The translations under genes and the position numbers were made by a program. Below are positions 7,030 through 14,938 of a DNA stretch of 21,183 nt, in pieces; position 1 is the first letter of the stretch, and every line of letters starts with the position of its first letter. The stretch spans positions 1 to 21,183 of the forward strand of contig DATKGO010000034.1 in NCBI GenBank assembly GCA_035510695.1. Direction: 5' to 3'. Under the pieces are notes generated by a model. That model was not told where the DNA came from, did not search any database, and saw only the letters and a list, made by a program, of their open reading frames with translations. The DNA is from DAIDHK01 sp035510695 (GTDB lineage: Bacteria > Patescibacteriota > Microgenomatia > Levybacterales > UBA12049).

Positions 7030-8091
7030 ATGCAGATAAATACAGAAGATTTTGTTTCCTTTATTACCATTAAAAAAAGCCTCGCAAAGCAAAGTGTTCG
7101 TCACTGTGCAATCAGGATTCGTGTTATTAACGAATGGTTTGCCGATAAAGAATTAACAAAAGAAAATGTCGAGAAATTCTTTCTGGAATTAAAGGAAAAG
7201 GGACTAAAAAATAATACATTAAATACTTACTACTTTGTATTCCGGCAATTAAAAGATTATTGCTTGGATAGAAATTTGCCATCAGATTTCCTCAATGGTT
7301 TCAAATCGTTCAAAAAAACCAAACCTGATATTATAATATTTACCCCAGAGGAAATTGAAAATATTCTCAACACTTCGCTTACATACGGCAAATTCTATGG
7401 CAAAGATTGTTCCTTTTTAGATTTTCGTTATAGAACGATGACTATGTTTCTTGCATACACTGGCTGTCGTTATGCGGAAGCAGCAGAATTACAAATAAAA
7501 CGCTTAGATATAAGTGCTGGCAAGGCAATTTTTATAAATACAAAAACTAATGAAAACAGGACAGTTTATTTTACAGATCCATTAAAAAGTAATTTGGAAA
7601 TTTTAATAAAAGATAGAAGTCCAAATGATTACGTTTTCAGAAATACAAAAGAAAAGCAGGTACATGTTCAGGATTATTCAGATGATCTCAAAAGACGTGC
7701 GATTGCAGCAGGAGTTACTAAACGTACCTTCCCTCATAATTTTAGACATTCTTATTGTACTATGATGTTGGAAGCAGGCGTGCCTATCACAGAAGTTGCA
7801 ACTCTTGTAGGACACAGAGATATTCAGACAACATTTTCAACCTACATGCACTTGGCAGATAAAACTTTACAAAGAGCTGCATTAAGACACCCGCTTGTTC
7901 GTAAGAATGTTGACCCGCAAGAAATACTAAAAGCAGTAAGAGATACACTTGAAGGATTTAATCTTAGAGGAGATAGCAGATTTAATTTTGATATTAACGA
8001 TAGTAATAATGACAATGTTGATTCTCTCGTGTTTAGTTTATCTATTCGTAAGTCATCTTGTGATCTCAATAATGAGGGAAAGAATAACTGA
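7030..8091 (+). CDS. int: Tyrosine recombinase, probable integrase of the element
   Basis: Site-specific recombinase of the phage integrase/Xer family. It should join the element's attachment site to the ftsZ 3' end. Residues 1-90 form the helical SAM-like core-binding domain (QSVRHCAIRIRVINEWFADK and following). The catalytic domain has the complete residue set: R147 (TGCRYAE), K172 (TKTNEN), H236 and R239 (HNFRHS), H262 (GHRDIQTT) and the nucleophile Y272 (STYMHL). A tail of about 80 residues follows the tyrosine and ends in a polar Asn/Ser-rich stretch, longer than in chromosomal XerC/XerD. Position, 150 bases inside the left repeat and reading inward, is typical of an element's own integrase. 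An earlier ATG at 7022 is in another frame and stops at once. Confidence 0.92.
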   Translation: MQINTEDFVSFITIKKSLAKQSVRHCAIRIRVINEWFADKELTKENVEKFFLELKEKGLKNNTLNTYYFVFRQLKDYCLDRNLPSDFLNGFKSFKKTKPDIIIFTPEEIENILNTSLTYGKFYGKDCSFLDFRYRTMTMFLAYTGCRYAEAAELQIKRLDISAGKAIFINTKTNENRTVYFTDPLKSNLEILIKDRSPNDYVFRNTKEKQVHVQDYSDDLKRRAIAAGVTKRTFPHNFRHSYCTMMLEAGVPITEVATLVGHRDIQTTFSTYMHLADKTLQRAALRHPLVRKNVDPQEILKAVRDTLEGFNLRGDSRFNFDINDSNNDNVDSLVFSLSIRKSSCDLNNEGKNN

Positions 8092-8228
8092 CCCTCACTA
8101 TCAAACCGCAAGCAACCCCATAACCTTTCTGTTTTACGTAGCAAAAAGATCAAGCATTACTATCTGATTATTTGCACATATATTTTTAAGATAGATACAC
8201 GAAGCTAGAAAAATAGTTATTCTTTGTT

Positions 8229-10031
8229 TCATAGAATTTGATTTTTTTCGTAACCAAAGTTTGTTGTTTCATCTGATGTCTGTGTTGTATATTTTATCTC
8301 AGTGAATATTCCGCTAGCTCCATCAAAGTTCATGGTAATTTCTCCCCCCGATGAAGAATGTCGAAAACTCTCTAAAATAATCATTGACATACGTTGAATA
8401 TAAGGTGCGTTAAATTTTTGGTAAGGTCGCCAGATAAGGATTGTACCTGAGAGTTGAGAAAGTACTCCACCACCGCCATACACATCTGCAATTGTTGGTT
8501 TCCGTATAATAGAGATAGTTTCGTCAAAAATTTTTTCAGGTATACGATCTTTGAGAATAGCTTTTATCCCATTTGGTGCTTCGCTCATTACAGTATTGGG
8601 TTTAGTGTGAACAACTGGGAAAATAGTGAGATTGTGTTTTTTAGCAAGGGAAGTAATCATGGAAAGTGAACTGGCAAGTATTTCCCAGCCTCTCTGTTGG
8701 GCTGTGGCCATTGTGTTAAATGTCGTCAAATTATCAATAAAAATGACCTGCGTTTTCCATTTAACAAATTCTTTTATCTTTTCGACAATTCTTGGAAATG
8801 ATAACGTTCCTTGTTTATCTCTTAATTCATCACCATCAATCCCTGAGTATTGGAGTAATGGAGCGAACTTGGTCATGCACTCAGTTCTTAAGTTTTTATG
8901 TATCTCTATAAACTCTTTCGGTTTGCGATAGTGGACAGCAGATAATGCAGTAGCAAATTCTTGTGCTGTAAGTTCTGTGTTAATGTATCCTACGGGTACG
9001 TTGTTCAGCAATAATTGATTAAGCATATTGAGGCAGAATGATGTTTTTCCGCATTTTTCAAGTCCTGAAACACAATAGCAATTGCCCGCTCGGAATCCAT
9101 TTATTAGGCCGTCAATTTTAGAAAACCCTGAGAAATGTTTAAGACCTGCTTCTTTTTCTGAACTGTTTAGTAAATCAACAATACTAGTTCTAAATGGTTT
9201 TGCTTGCTCAAAGAGTTTTATAAAATTCTCCTTTGTGTATCCTGCTTGAAAATATTCGGTGATGTCTTTAATCCCTTCTGGCAGAACGACTTTAAGACAT
9301 CGTTCGACTCCAAGTTCGTTGGCTGCATTTAACGCCCCCTCCCGTCCTTTTTGGTCTGTATCATAAATAATATAAATTTTTTCAAACGAAGAAAAATCAG
9401 AAAGCCATTCTTTATTAAAGGTTTGCTCTCCACCTGTGCCACTCCACATCGGTAGTTCCGTTTCCTGCCATGCCAGTATAGAATCAAATTCTCCTGCACA
9501 TAAATATCCTGTTTTCCCCGTGTTTTCTGCTGTTTTGAATAAACAAACTTTAGATTTAGCCTTGTGTTTGTATTTTGGCGTTTGATAAAAAAAGCGGTAT
9601 TTTTCTCCTGTTGGTATCGGAATGATGACGCAGTCCTTATTTACCCGCAGTCCAAAATGCTGTGCTGTTTCAGGCCTAATTAGCCTTGATTGCAAATATG
9701 TTTCAGGATTTATATTCTCAACTTTATGATTTTGGTTTTGCTCTTGATAAGATGAAAAGTATCCAGGACATAACCATTCAACTGCTGCTTTGAAATCAAT
9801 TTTCATTACTTCTTCAACCAAGTTGATGACATCACCCTTTTTACCACAAGCTTTACATTCCCAGCGATTTACGTTGGGCATAAATACAAGAGAAGGGTTT
9901 TTATCTTCGTGATTAAAGCAATGTGCACATAGGGTATTGCCTTCATACCCAAATGTTTGTATGCCGAGTTTTTTTGCTACTTCCACGATTGGATAATTTT
10001 GTTTTAATTCAGAAATACTTATTTTAGCCAT
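8229..10031 (-). CDS. Primase-helicase fusion (TOPRIM primase plus DnaB-type helicase)
   Basis: Bifunctional replication protein of about 600 residues, organised like phage T7 gp4 or Twinkle. An N-terminal zinc finger (C35, C38, C59, C62) is followed by a TOPRIM primase core with E181 (AGEFDS) and D224/D226 (IYDTDQKG). The C-terminal half is a RecA-fold helicase with Walker A GLEKCGKTS (residues 323-331) and Walker B VIFIDN (D433). It would prime and unwind element DNA independently of host DnaG and DnaB. I chose the ATG at 10031 because AAGGGGG lies at a normal distance upstream; this start overlaps the stop of the preceding O-like gene in the eight bases ATGGCTAA, indicating coupled translation. 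A longer in-frame start at 10073 has no such support. Confidence 0.9.
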   Translation of the reverse strand: MAKISISELKQNYPIVEVAKKLGIQTFGYEGNTLCAHCFNHEDKNPSLVFMPNVNRWECKACGKKGDVINLVEEVMKIDFKAAVEWLCPGYFSSYQEQNQNHKVENINPETYLQSRLIRPETAQHFGLRVNKDCVIIPIPTGEKYRFFYQTPKYKHKAKSKVCLFKTAENTGKTGYLCAGEFDSILAWQETELPMWSGTGGEQTFNKEWLSDFSSFEKIYIIYDTDQKGREGALNAANELGVERCLKVVLPEGIKDITEYFQAGYTKENFIKLFEQAKPFRTSIVDLLNSSEKEAGLKHFSGFSKIDGLINGFRAGNCYCVSGLEKCGKTSFCLNMLNQLLLNNVPVGYINTELTAQEFATALSAVHYRKPKEFIEIHKNLRTECMTKFAPLLQYSGIDGDELRDKQGTLSFPRIVEKIKEFVKWKTQVIFIDNLTTFNTMATAQQRGWEILASSLSMITSLAKKHNLTIFPVVHTKPNTVMSEAPNGIKAILKDRIPEKIFDETISIIRKPTIADVYGGGGVLSQLSGTILIWRPYQKFNAPYIQRMSMIILESFRHSSSGGEITMNFDGASGIFTEIKYTTQTSDETTNFGYEKNQIL

Positions 10032-10629
10032 TTTCAATACCCCCTTTTGAATAACTCGTAACGTCAGTTGCAAAGTCGAATAAAAGTTTTGTTATTTCGT
10101 TGTCACTCAGATTTTCTAAGTTATTGTTCTCGTATTGTTTCCTTACGGAATTGGGTAAATGAACGGTTGGTGAGGATTCTTTTTGTCTATCTAGAGCGGG
10201 AGATGGATTTGAAGTTATTTCTTTTGTACTACTTTCTTTTGTGTGTAAAGTATACTTAACTAGTTTTTCTTTGTCATACTTTACTAGTTGGGTAAGTTTA
10301 ACCAGTTTACTTGGGTAATCGTCTAAGCAGAATTGCCATTCGTTACAAGCTTTTTTGCTCCTACCTTTTTTTACTAGTAAAATTAACTTTACTTGTAGTA
10401 GCCTAGAAAGTACTGCAACTATCGTAGGTCTACTGAGGCCAAGTTTATTTTCAAACTGCGTAAGACTTATCTGGTCGGTCTTCTTATGAAAACCATAAAT
10501 TTTACGAGCAATAAATACCAATACGGCTTTCTCAGAAGCATTTGTAGCAGAACTCATTAATATCTCCATGAGTTCGTTCGGTATTTGTGTAAATGTATTA
10601 TTTGTGATCTCCATAGATTTTGTCTCCAT
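10024..10629 (-). CDS. Phage replication protein O-like initiator
   Basis: A 201-residue protein whose N-terminal 110 residues resemble the Phage_rep_O winged-helix domain: FTQIPNELMEILM, then SEKAVLVFIARKIYGFHKKT, then the helix-turn-helix ISLTQFENKLGLSRPTIVAVLSRLL. Lambda O binds iterons in its own gene and recruits the helicase loader. The middle is a polar linker in which Leu-Val-Lys recurs (SKLVKL, QLVKYD, KLVKYT), reflecting repeated DNA motifs at 10252-10396. The C-terminal part is short and would be the partner-binding region. It overlaps the primase-helicase gene by eight bases and the upstream DUF5659-like gene by 32 bases. An alternative ATG at 10614 has GGAG upstream; which start is used is not decided. 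Confidence 0.75.
   Translation of the reverse strand: METKSMEITNNTFTQIPNELMEILMSSATNASEKAVLVFIARKIYGFHKKTDQISLTQFENKLGLSRPTIVAVLSRLLQVKLILLVKKGRSKKACNEWQFCLDDYPSKLVKLTQLVKYDKEKLVKYTLHTKESSTKEITSNPSPALDRQKESSPTVHLPNSVRKQYENNNLENLSDNEITKLLFDFATDVTSYSKGGIENG
10252..10396. repeat. Iteron-like repeats inside the O-like gene; candidate replication origin
   Basis: ATACTTAACTAGTT (10252-10265) and ATACTTTACTAGTT (10276-10289) differ by one base. Degenerate copies follow at 10294-10307, at the 14-bp perfect palindrome TTTTACTAGTAAAA (10369-10382) and at 10384-10396. In lambda and many related elements the origin is a set of iterons in the middle of the O gene, so location fits. The repeats also encode a recurring Leu-Val-Lys peptide, so protein-level selection is an alternative explanation. 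Confidence 0.45.
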
Positions 10630-10864
10630 TGGTTTCTCTCTGAAAAAGTAAATCTTTCAGGTTGTTATATTCGGAAAAAACTAATTTCACTGGAAGTGAT
10701 CCGCCAGAAAAATATTCAGTCTCGATTTTTTTGGCGACTAAGGCGGGGGAAAAGGTAAACAATTTGGTTTTAGCATCTAAATTTTCAAGACCGAGAAATT
10801 TTACTCTGCCAGAAGATAAGAGGTACGAAGCTACAAATAAATTTTTGGTTTGATAAATATCCAT
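10598..10864 (-). CDS. Small DUF5659-like protein
   Basis: An 88-residue protein resembling the DUF5659 family found in phages and mobile elements, function unknown. Recognisable traits are a start of the form YQTKNLFVASYLLSSG, a central LFTFSPALVAKKIETEYFSG and a final VKLVFSEYNNLKDLLF. It is the first gene of the minus-strand replication operon and overlaps the O-like gene by 32 bases. The ATG at 10864 follows a leader holding a terminator-like hairpin at 10895-10917. Family assignment is from recall of the pattern, not a search. Confidence 0.6.
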   Translation of the reverse strand: MDIYQTKNLFVASYLLSSGRVKFLGLENLDAKTKLFTFSPALVAKKIETEYFSGGSLPVKLVFSEYNNLKDLLFQRETNGDKIYGDHK

Positions 10865-10889
10865 AAGTTTCTTTTGTTGTGGTTTTTTT

Positions 10890-10917
10890 GTCGCAAAAAA
10901 AGCGACTTGAAAGTCGC
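10890..10917 (-). terminator. Terminator-like hairpin with an alternative stem in the leader of the replication operon
   Basis: Read on the minus strand, a 7-bp stem formed from 10917-10911 and 10908-10902 (GCGACTT/AAGTCGC) is followed by seven T residues (10901-10895), as in a rho-independent terminator. Directly after the T-run comes GCGAC (10894-10890), which can pair with GTCGC of the second terminator arm to make an alternative stem. Two mutually exclusive hairpins ahead of the first operon gene are what an attenuator needs. Confidence 0.55.
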
Positions 10918-11115
10918 CGATCCCACAAAAAAAGACGAACTTCCGTATGGATTTTCATCTTTATATAGTTTTAATTTATTTGTATTTTATATTTATTTAT
11001 CTGAATTCAGTGTACAATAGAATGTGGAAAAAAGCAAGGGTTAGAACTAAGATTGAATTAGGCTCAAAATTGATGCGGTGTTTAATCTTCCTATTATCTC
11101 AGACAAAGTAGAGCA

Positions 11116-11144
11116 TTGAATTTTTCACGTGGCCGGAGTATCAT
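11116..11144 (+). promoter_or_regulatory. Promoter of the OLD-family gene
   Basis: TTGAAT (11116-11121), 17 bases, TATCAT (11139-11144), giving an expected start near 11151 and a leader of about 29 bases. A short inverted repeat, AGTAT/ATACT (11137-11141 with 11147-11151), overlaps the -10 and could be an operator. Confidence 0.5.
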
Positions 11145-11179
11145 CAATACTGTAGCTGCCCCTCTGCTCCATAAAGCAA

Positions 11180-12994
11180 ATGAAATTGACAGGATTTCAA
11201 ATTAAGAATATAAAATCAATCAAAGACACAGGATGGTGTCATATCTCTGATCACGACAACATTACCGTTTTTGCGGGACAGAATGAAGCAGGTAAGAGTG
11301 CAATTCTTGAAGGATTAAATTTCTTTCGCAACGGCACGAGTTCTGAATTTGAAAGACTATCCGTGCGTAATGATTTTACATACCCATACGTTGAATGTGA
11401 ATTTCAACTTGAAGATGACGACCGACAGGCAGATCCCGATATTGTCAATATCTTAGGTAAGCTTACCAAGGTTAAATTGTATCGAGGTGATGTGAAAAAA
11501 GCTGACTACACAGAAATTAAACTTTCAAGCGAATTAGCGGAAACAGTTAATATTGAGGTTAAAAAACTTACTCAACATGAACAAATAGCAACTGCATCAA
11601 ACACAGTGGCTCAAGATGCTACCCTAGTAAAGGAGGGTGCACCAGCAAGTACAGAAGAAGCGGTTGTACCTGTCCCTTCGGCGGGAATAGATCTTGATGC
11701 GATGAAACAAGAAATTTATCAGCATTTTTTGAACCATCTACCTGAATTTATCTACTACGATTCGTTCAAAAGCTACTTACCCGGAACGATTAAACTTGGT
11801 GAAATTCCCACAGCACAAGCTGTAAAAGATTTTGAAAAAGTGTTTAACATCAATTTTTCGGAGTTGGTCGGCTTAAATACGCAGGCTCGCCAGTCCAAAA
11901 TATTGAAAATTGACAACAGCGCCACGGCAGATCTAAACGAATACTGGACTCAAAAACTATCTGACGCAATTGATGATAAAGATGACAAATATCAATATTC
12001 CGTAAGCTTTCATCCCAATGAAATAACTCCAACTGAGTCAATCATAGAGTTTATGATACATAGAAACGATGATACTCCGTTATTCGTCGAACAAAAAAGT
12101 AAAGGATTTCAATGGTTCTCTGCCTTTAATCTTCGTCTTAAATCGCTAGGTGTAAATGCGGAGCAAGTAAACAAATATATAATACTGATAGATGAACCGG
12201 GACAAGGACTACACGAAAAAGCCCAAACAAATGTTAAAGCCGTATTGGAGGAACTTCAAACAAAAGGGATGCAAATTCTTTACACCACGCACAATCCGTG
12301 CCTTATCGGTGTTTTGAACCAAGAGATATTGCGCATTCGGCTTGTATATCAAACGAAGGATGAAGGCACTCAAATAAAAAATATTACCCAGTATAGTTCG
12401 TCAACAGGCAGCCAGGATGCACTTTCTCCCATTATTACTGCTATGGGCATTTCTAGTGTTGGACAGATATTAGATCGTACCACTCCCTGTGTTGCGCTGG
12501 AAGGTATAACTGATCATTACTATTTTACTGCAATGAAAAAACTGTTAAATATACAAGAGAATTATTCCTTTATACCAGCCGTTGGAGTAGATAATATCAG
12601 ACCATTGATAAGTGTGTTATTGGGGTGGGGTACTGATTTTAAGGCGGTATTTGATGATGGAGCAGGAAAAAAGATATACAAGGACATATCCAAGTTTTTT
12701 TATGATAACGACGACCAGGAAACAAAGAAACATATTTTTAAGATGGATGGATTCAATGGTATAGAAGATTTATTCTCAAAAGCTGATTTTGATGCGTATA
12801 TCTTAAAGGAAACACGCACAGATCAATCAAAATCTAACTCAGAATATGTAAAGTCTGCAAACAAGAAAAAAGAATTGTTGGCTCGATTATTCTTAGAGAA
12901 AGCAGATACTGATTTAGAAACTATTACTTTATCCTCAGAGACAAAGACCAATTTTCAAAAAGTGTTTGATTGGCTAAAGAACCCAGTTTTTTGA
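11180..12994 (+). CDS. OLD-family ATPase/TOPRIM nuclease
   Basis: A 604-residue protein combining an SMC/RecF-like ABC ATPase with a C-terminal TOPRIM domain, the layout of OLD (overcoming lysogenization defect) nucleases. Walker A is GQNEAGKS (residues 33-40), Walker B is YIILIDEPGQGLHEKA (D338, E339), and the switch histidine is H371 in TTHNP. TOPRIM residues follow as E441 and D445 (ALEGITD) and D492/D493 (VFDDGAGKK). OLD proteins cut DNA with divalent metals and many act against phages. No UvrD-like helicase follows, so this is not a Gabija pair; it would be a stand-alone OLD. A low-complexity insert lies around residues 125-165. Start choice is uncertain because no Shine-Dalgarno is present. 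It ends 12 bases from the convergent recombinase gene. Confidence 0.88.
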   Translation: MKLTGFQIKNIKSIKDTGWCHISDHDNITVFAGQNEAGKSAILEGLNFFRNGTSSEFERLSVRNDFTYPYVECEFQLEDDDRQADPDIVNILGKLTKVKLYRGDVKKADYTEIKLSSELAETVNIEVKKLTQHEQIATASNTVAQDATLVKEGAPASTEEAVVPVPSAGIDLDAMKQEIYQHFLNHLPEFIYYDSFKSYLPGTIKLGEIPTAQAVKDFEKVFNINFSELVGLNTQARQSKILKIDNSATADLNEYWTQKLSDAIDDKDDKYQYSVSFHPNEITPTESIIEFMIHRNDDTPLFVEQKSKGFQWFSAFNLRLKSLGVNAEQVNKYIILIDEPGQGLHEKAQTNVKAVLEELQTKGMQILYTTHNPCLIGVLNQEILRIRLVYQTKDEGTQIKNITQYSSSTGSQDALSPIITAMGISSVGQILDRTTPCVALEGITDHYYFTAMKKLLNIQENYSFIPAVGVDNIRPLISVLLGWGTDFKAVFDDGAGKKIYKDISKFFYDNDDQETKKHIFKMDGFNGIEDLFSKADFDAYILKETRTDQSKSNSEYVKSANKKKELLARLFLEKADTDLETITLSSETKTNFQKVFDWLKNPVF

Positions 12995-13006
12995 TCCGCC
13001 TCAAAG

Positions 13007-13582
13007 TTATATTCTCGCCAGCATGGGAGAATTGAAGGCTTCACGCTGTTTCTCCATCCTTGTTTTGTTTGTGATCTGAAAGTAAACAAGCGTATTATCA
13101 ATTTTCTTGTGTCTCAAATGCTCTTTTACCTGGTAGACATCGAACCCGCCCTCCGCCATGTGAACGGCAATTGAGTGCCGGAAAACGTGTGGATGTCTTC
13201 TGTCAATTGGAAATTTAGCTTTCCGTGCGTAAGCATGAAATAGTCGGTAAACTTGCGTACTAGTTATAGGAGTGCCCTTTTGTGATAAAAACAAAGCCTG
13301 CTGAATTGTACGAAGCCTCAGACGTTCCTGGTCAAGGTAGGATTTGATATACCGCTTCACGATTGGGTTAAGAAGATGCTGCCCTGAAATCCCACCTTTG
13401 AGCGCGTGAATAAATACTCGATTGTTGTCCATGTCTATATCCTCAATAGTAAGCAATCCTACCTCACTTGCCCGGAGTCCATAATAGTAAACGGCTGAAA
13501 AGAGGGCTTTATCACGTGTGGATTTGATTTTTCTAAAAAATGTTTCAATGAGGTCTGGGCTAACGAATTTAATTTGTTCCAT
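13007..13582 (-). CDS. Short FimB/FimE-sized tyrosine recombinase
   Basis: Catalytic-domain-only tyrosine recombinase of 191 residues. The full active-site set is present: R37 (YYGLRASEVG), K62 (HALKGG), H132 and R135 (PHVFRHS), H158 (HLRHKKIDNT) and Y167 (LVYFQIT). There is almost no N-terminal core-binding domain, as in the fimbrial invertases FimB and FimE of about 200 residues. Such enzymes flip short DNA segments, but I found no flanking inverted repeats that would mark an invertible segment here. It is unlikely to be a decayed integrase because every catalytic residue is kept. A TTGACA/TATTCT promoter lies upstream. It may serve this element's cargo or be a relic of an earlier cassette insertion. 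Confidence 0.85.
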   Translation of the reverse strand: MEQIKFVSPDLIETFFRKIKSTRDKALFSAVYYYGLRASEVGLLTIEDIDMDNNRVFIHALKGGISGQHLLNPIVKRYIKSYLDQERLRLRTIQQALFLSQKGTPITSTQVYRLFHAYARKAKFPIDRRHPHVFRHSIAVHMAEGGFDVYQVKEHLRHKKIDNTLVYFQITNKTRMEKQREAFNSPMLARI

Positions 13583-13885
13583 ATTTTAGTGATAATGTAT
13601 GAAAATGATTATTTTATTACCTTATGAGAATAGGTGCTTTAGATTGATATGTCAAGCCAAAACGCATGTTTAGGATATTATGAATATAGAAAATGTAATA
13701 GTTCAGGAAGAAAACAGTGGGTTTTCAAGTAGACTTTAATGAGAATGAACGATTTTGTTTAATCAAGACCTACGTGAAAAGAGAAAATATATACAAGTTT
13801 CTAAAATATTGGTAATATAAGATCTGTTATTAGGGATCCTATTGTATTATAATAATTCAAGTTGAAGTAATTTCCCATATATATA
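13583..13885. other. Divergent intergenic region before the restriction-modification operon
   Basis: This AT-rich gap of 303 bases holds the minus-strand promoter of the short recombinase and, on the plus strand, a TATAAT at 13848-13853 with a weak CTGTTA 18 bases upstream (13824-13829), a possible promoter for the methyltransferase. Short broken frames between 13680 and 13815 look slightly protein-like but have no start signals. I see nothing else. Confidence 0.4.
13627..13655 (-). promoter_or_regulatory. Promoter of the short recombinase gene
   Basis: On the minus strand, consensus TTGACA (13655-13650), 17 bases, then TATTCT (13632-13627). The expected start near 13620 leaves a leader of about 38 bases before the ATG at 13582. 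Confidence 0.6.
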
Positions 13886-14938
13886 ATGAAAAAGAGAAAC
13901 AAAAAATATAATATTATTTCGCTGTTCGCTGGTTGTGGTGGTCTTGATTTAGGTTTCGTTGGCGGATTCACTTCACTCGGTAAAAACTACTCTAAAAGAA
14001 AATTCCAACTTACGTGGTCTAATGAGATAGATAAAGATTTTTGTCACACTTACAGAAAATATTTTAAGCATGAAATTGTTTGTGATGACATCAACAACAT
14101 ATTGTATGGAGGATCATCTTTTCTATTTGATCCATTACCAGAAAAAGCTGACATTGTACTAGGTGGTTTTCCTTGCCAGGATTTCAGCCACGCTGGTAAA
14201 AGACGTGGTTTTAGTAACGCTAATGGGAGAGGTGTTTTGTACAAAAGCATGATTGAGGTTATACGGAGAACTAGACCTGCCGTGTTTGTGGCTGAGAATG
14301 TGAAGGGATTACTTACTATGAATAAAGGCGAGGCTATAAAAATTATTCTCGAGGATTTTGAGAAACTTGGTTATCATGTCTCAATGAATTTATATTTAGC
14401 TGCTGAGTATGGAGTACCACAAATGAGAGAAAGAGTAATAATCGTGGGAACTGATAAAGCGCGATTACCAAAATTTGAGCACAAGCTACCAAAATTAGAA
14501 AAAAATAAATGGATTACTTTGAAGGAAGCTATTGGAGACCTTGAAGATTTGCCAGAAGGAGCAGTACCGAATCACTTCTGGTCAAAAGCAAAGATGTTTC
14601 CGGGCACACAGGGCAATAGTTTAGTTTCAGCTGATAAGCCGGGTCCAACTATGAGAGCTGAGCATCATGGGAATATTGAATTTCACTGGAATGGTAAACG
14701 GAGATTATCGGCGAGAGAAGCTGCTCGAATTCAAACATTCCCTGATGATTTCATCTTTTATCCTTCAACCAGTAGTGCTTATAAACAAATTGGCAATGCT
14801 GTTCCACCAGTATTAGCATGGAATGTCGCTAAATCTATTGAGGAATTTCTAGATAAAAATTTAGAGTATGAAGAAGAAATCGGTAAGTATTCAACTTCTG
14901 TCACGCCCTTATACAAGCAAGAACCAACAAGATTATGA
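13886..14938 (+). CDS. DNA (cytosine-5) methyltransferase of a type II restriction-modification system
   Basis: Transfers a methyl group from S-adenosylmethionine to C5 of cytosine in the recognition site, protecting element and host DNA from the partner nuclease. All key motifs of the family are in order: motif I LFAGCGGLDLGF, motif IV GGFPCQDFSHAG with catalytic C97, motif VI AENVKGL, motif VIII QMRERVIIVG, motif IX RLSAREAARIQTFP and motif X QIGNAVPP. The target recognition domain lies between VIII and IX (about residues 195-265) and includes MRAEHHGNIEFHW; I cannot infer the site from it. At 350 residues the enzyme is full length. Its last bases overlap the nuclease gene in ATGA. Confidence 0.95.
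   Translation: MKKRNKKYNIISLFAGCGGLDLGFVGGFTSLGKNYSKRKFQLTWSNEIDKDFCHTYRKYFKHEIVCDDINNILYGGSSFLFDPLPEKADIVLGGFPCQDFSHAGKRRGFSNANGRGVLYKSMIEVIRRTRPAVFVAENVKGLLTMNKGEAIKIILEDFEKLGYHVSMNLYLAAEYGVPQMRERVIIVGTDKARLPKFEHKLPKLEKNKWITLKEAIGDLEDLPEGAVPNHFWSKAKMFPGTQGNSLVSADKPGPTMRAEHHGNIEFHWNGKRRLSAREAARIQTFPDDFIFYPSTSSAYKQIGNAVPPVLAWNVAKSIEEFLDKNLEYEEEIGKYSTSVTPLYKQEPTRL

Larger units (their letters stand above)
10865..11179. promoter_or_regulatory. Divergent control region between the replication operon and the OLD gene
   Basis: This gene-free 315-base stretch contains the attenuator-like hairpin, an extremely AT-rich block at about 10959-11000 that could unwind easily, a perfect palindrome CTGAATTCAG (11001-11010), a plus-strand TACAAT (11013-11018), and the OLD promoter at 11116-11144. 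I could not identify a convincing minus-strand promoter, although TATAAA-like sequences occur near 10965-10995. A 29-codon frame at 11022-11111 lacks a ribosome binding site and looks fortuitous. Confidence 0.5.

Noticed and set aside
8079..8225. An 11-bp inverted repeat (AAAGAATAACT and AGTTATTCTTT) spanning the gap between integrase and primase-helicase stops
   Set aside because: Arms 125 bases apart of this length are expected about once by chance in a window of this size; no T-run makes it a terminator.
11022..11111. A 29-codon frame upstream of the OLD gene
   Set aside because: No Shine-Dalgarno, no recognisable peptide, and it lies in a region better explained as regulatory.
11180..13582. 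Gabija or another two-gene defence system formed by OLD and its neighbour
   Set aside because: The adjacent gene is a convergent tyrosine recombinase, not a UvrD-like helicase or other known partner.
13702..13815. A short protein-like frame before the methyltransferase, possibly a broken gene
   Set aside because: Only about 38 codons, no good start, no family match; could be chance in AT-rich sequence.
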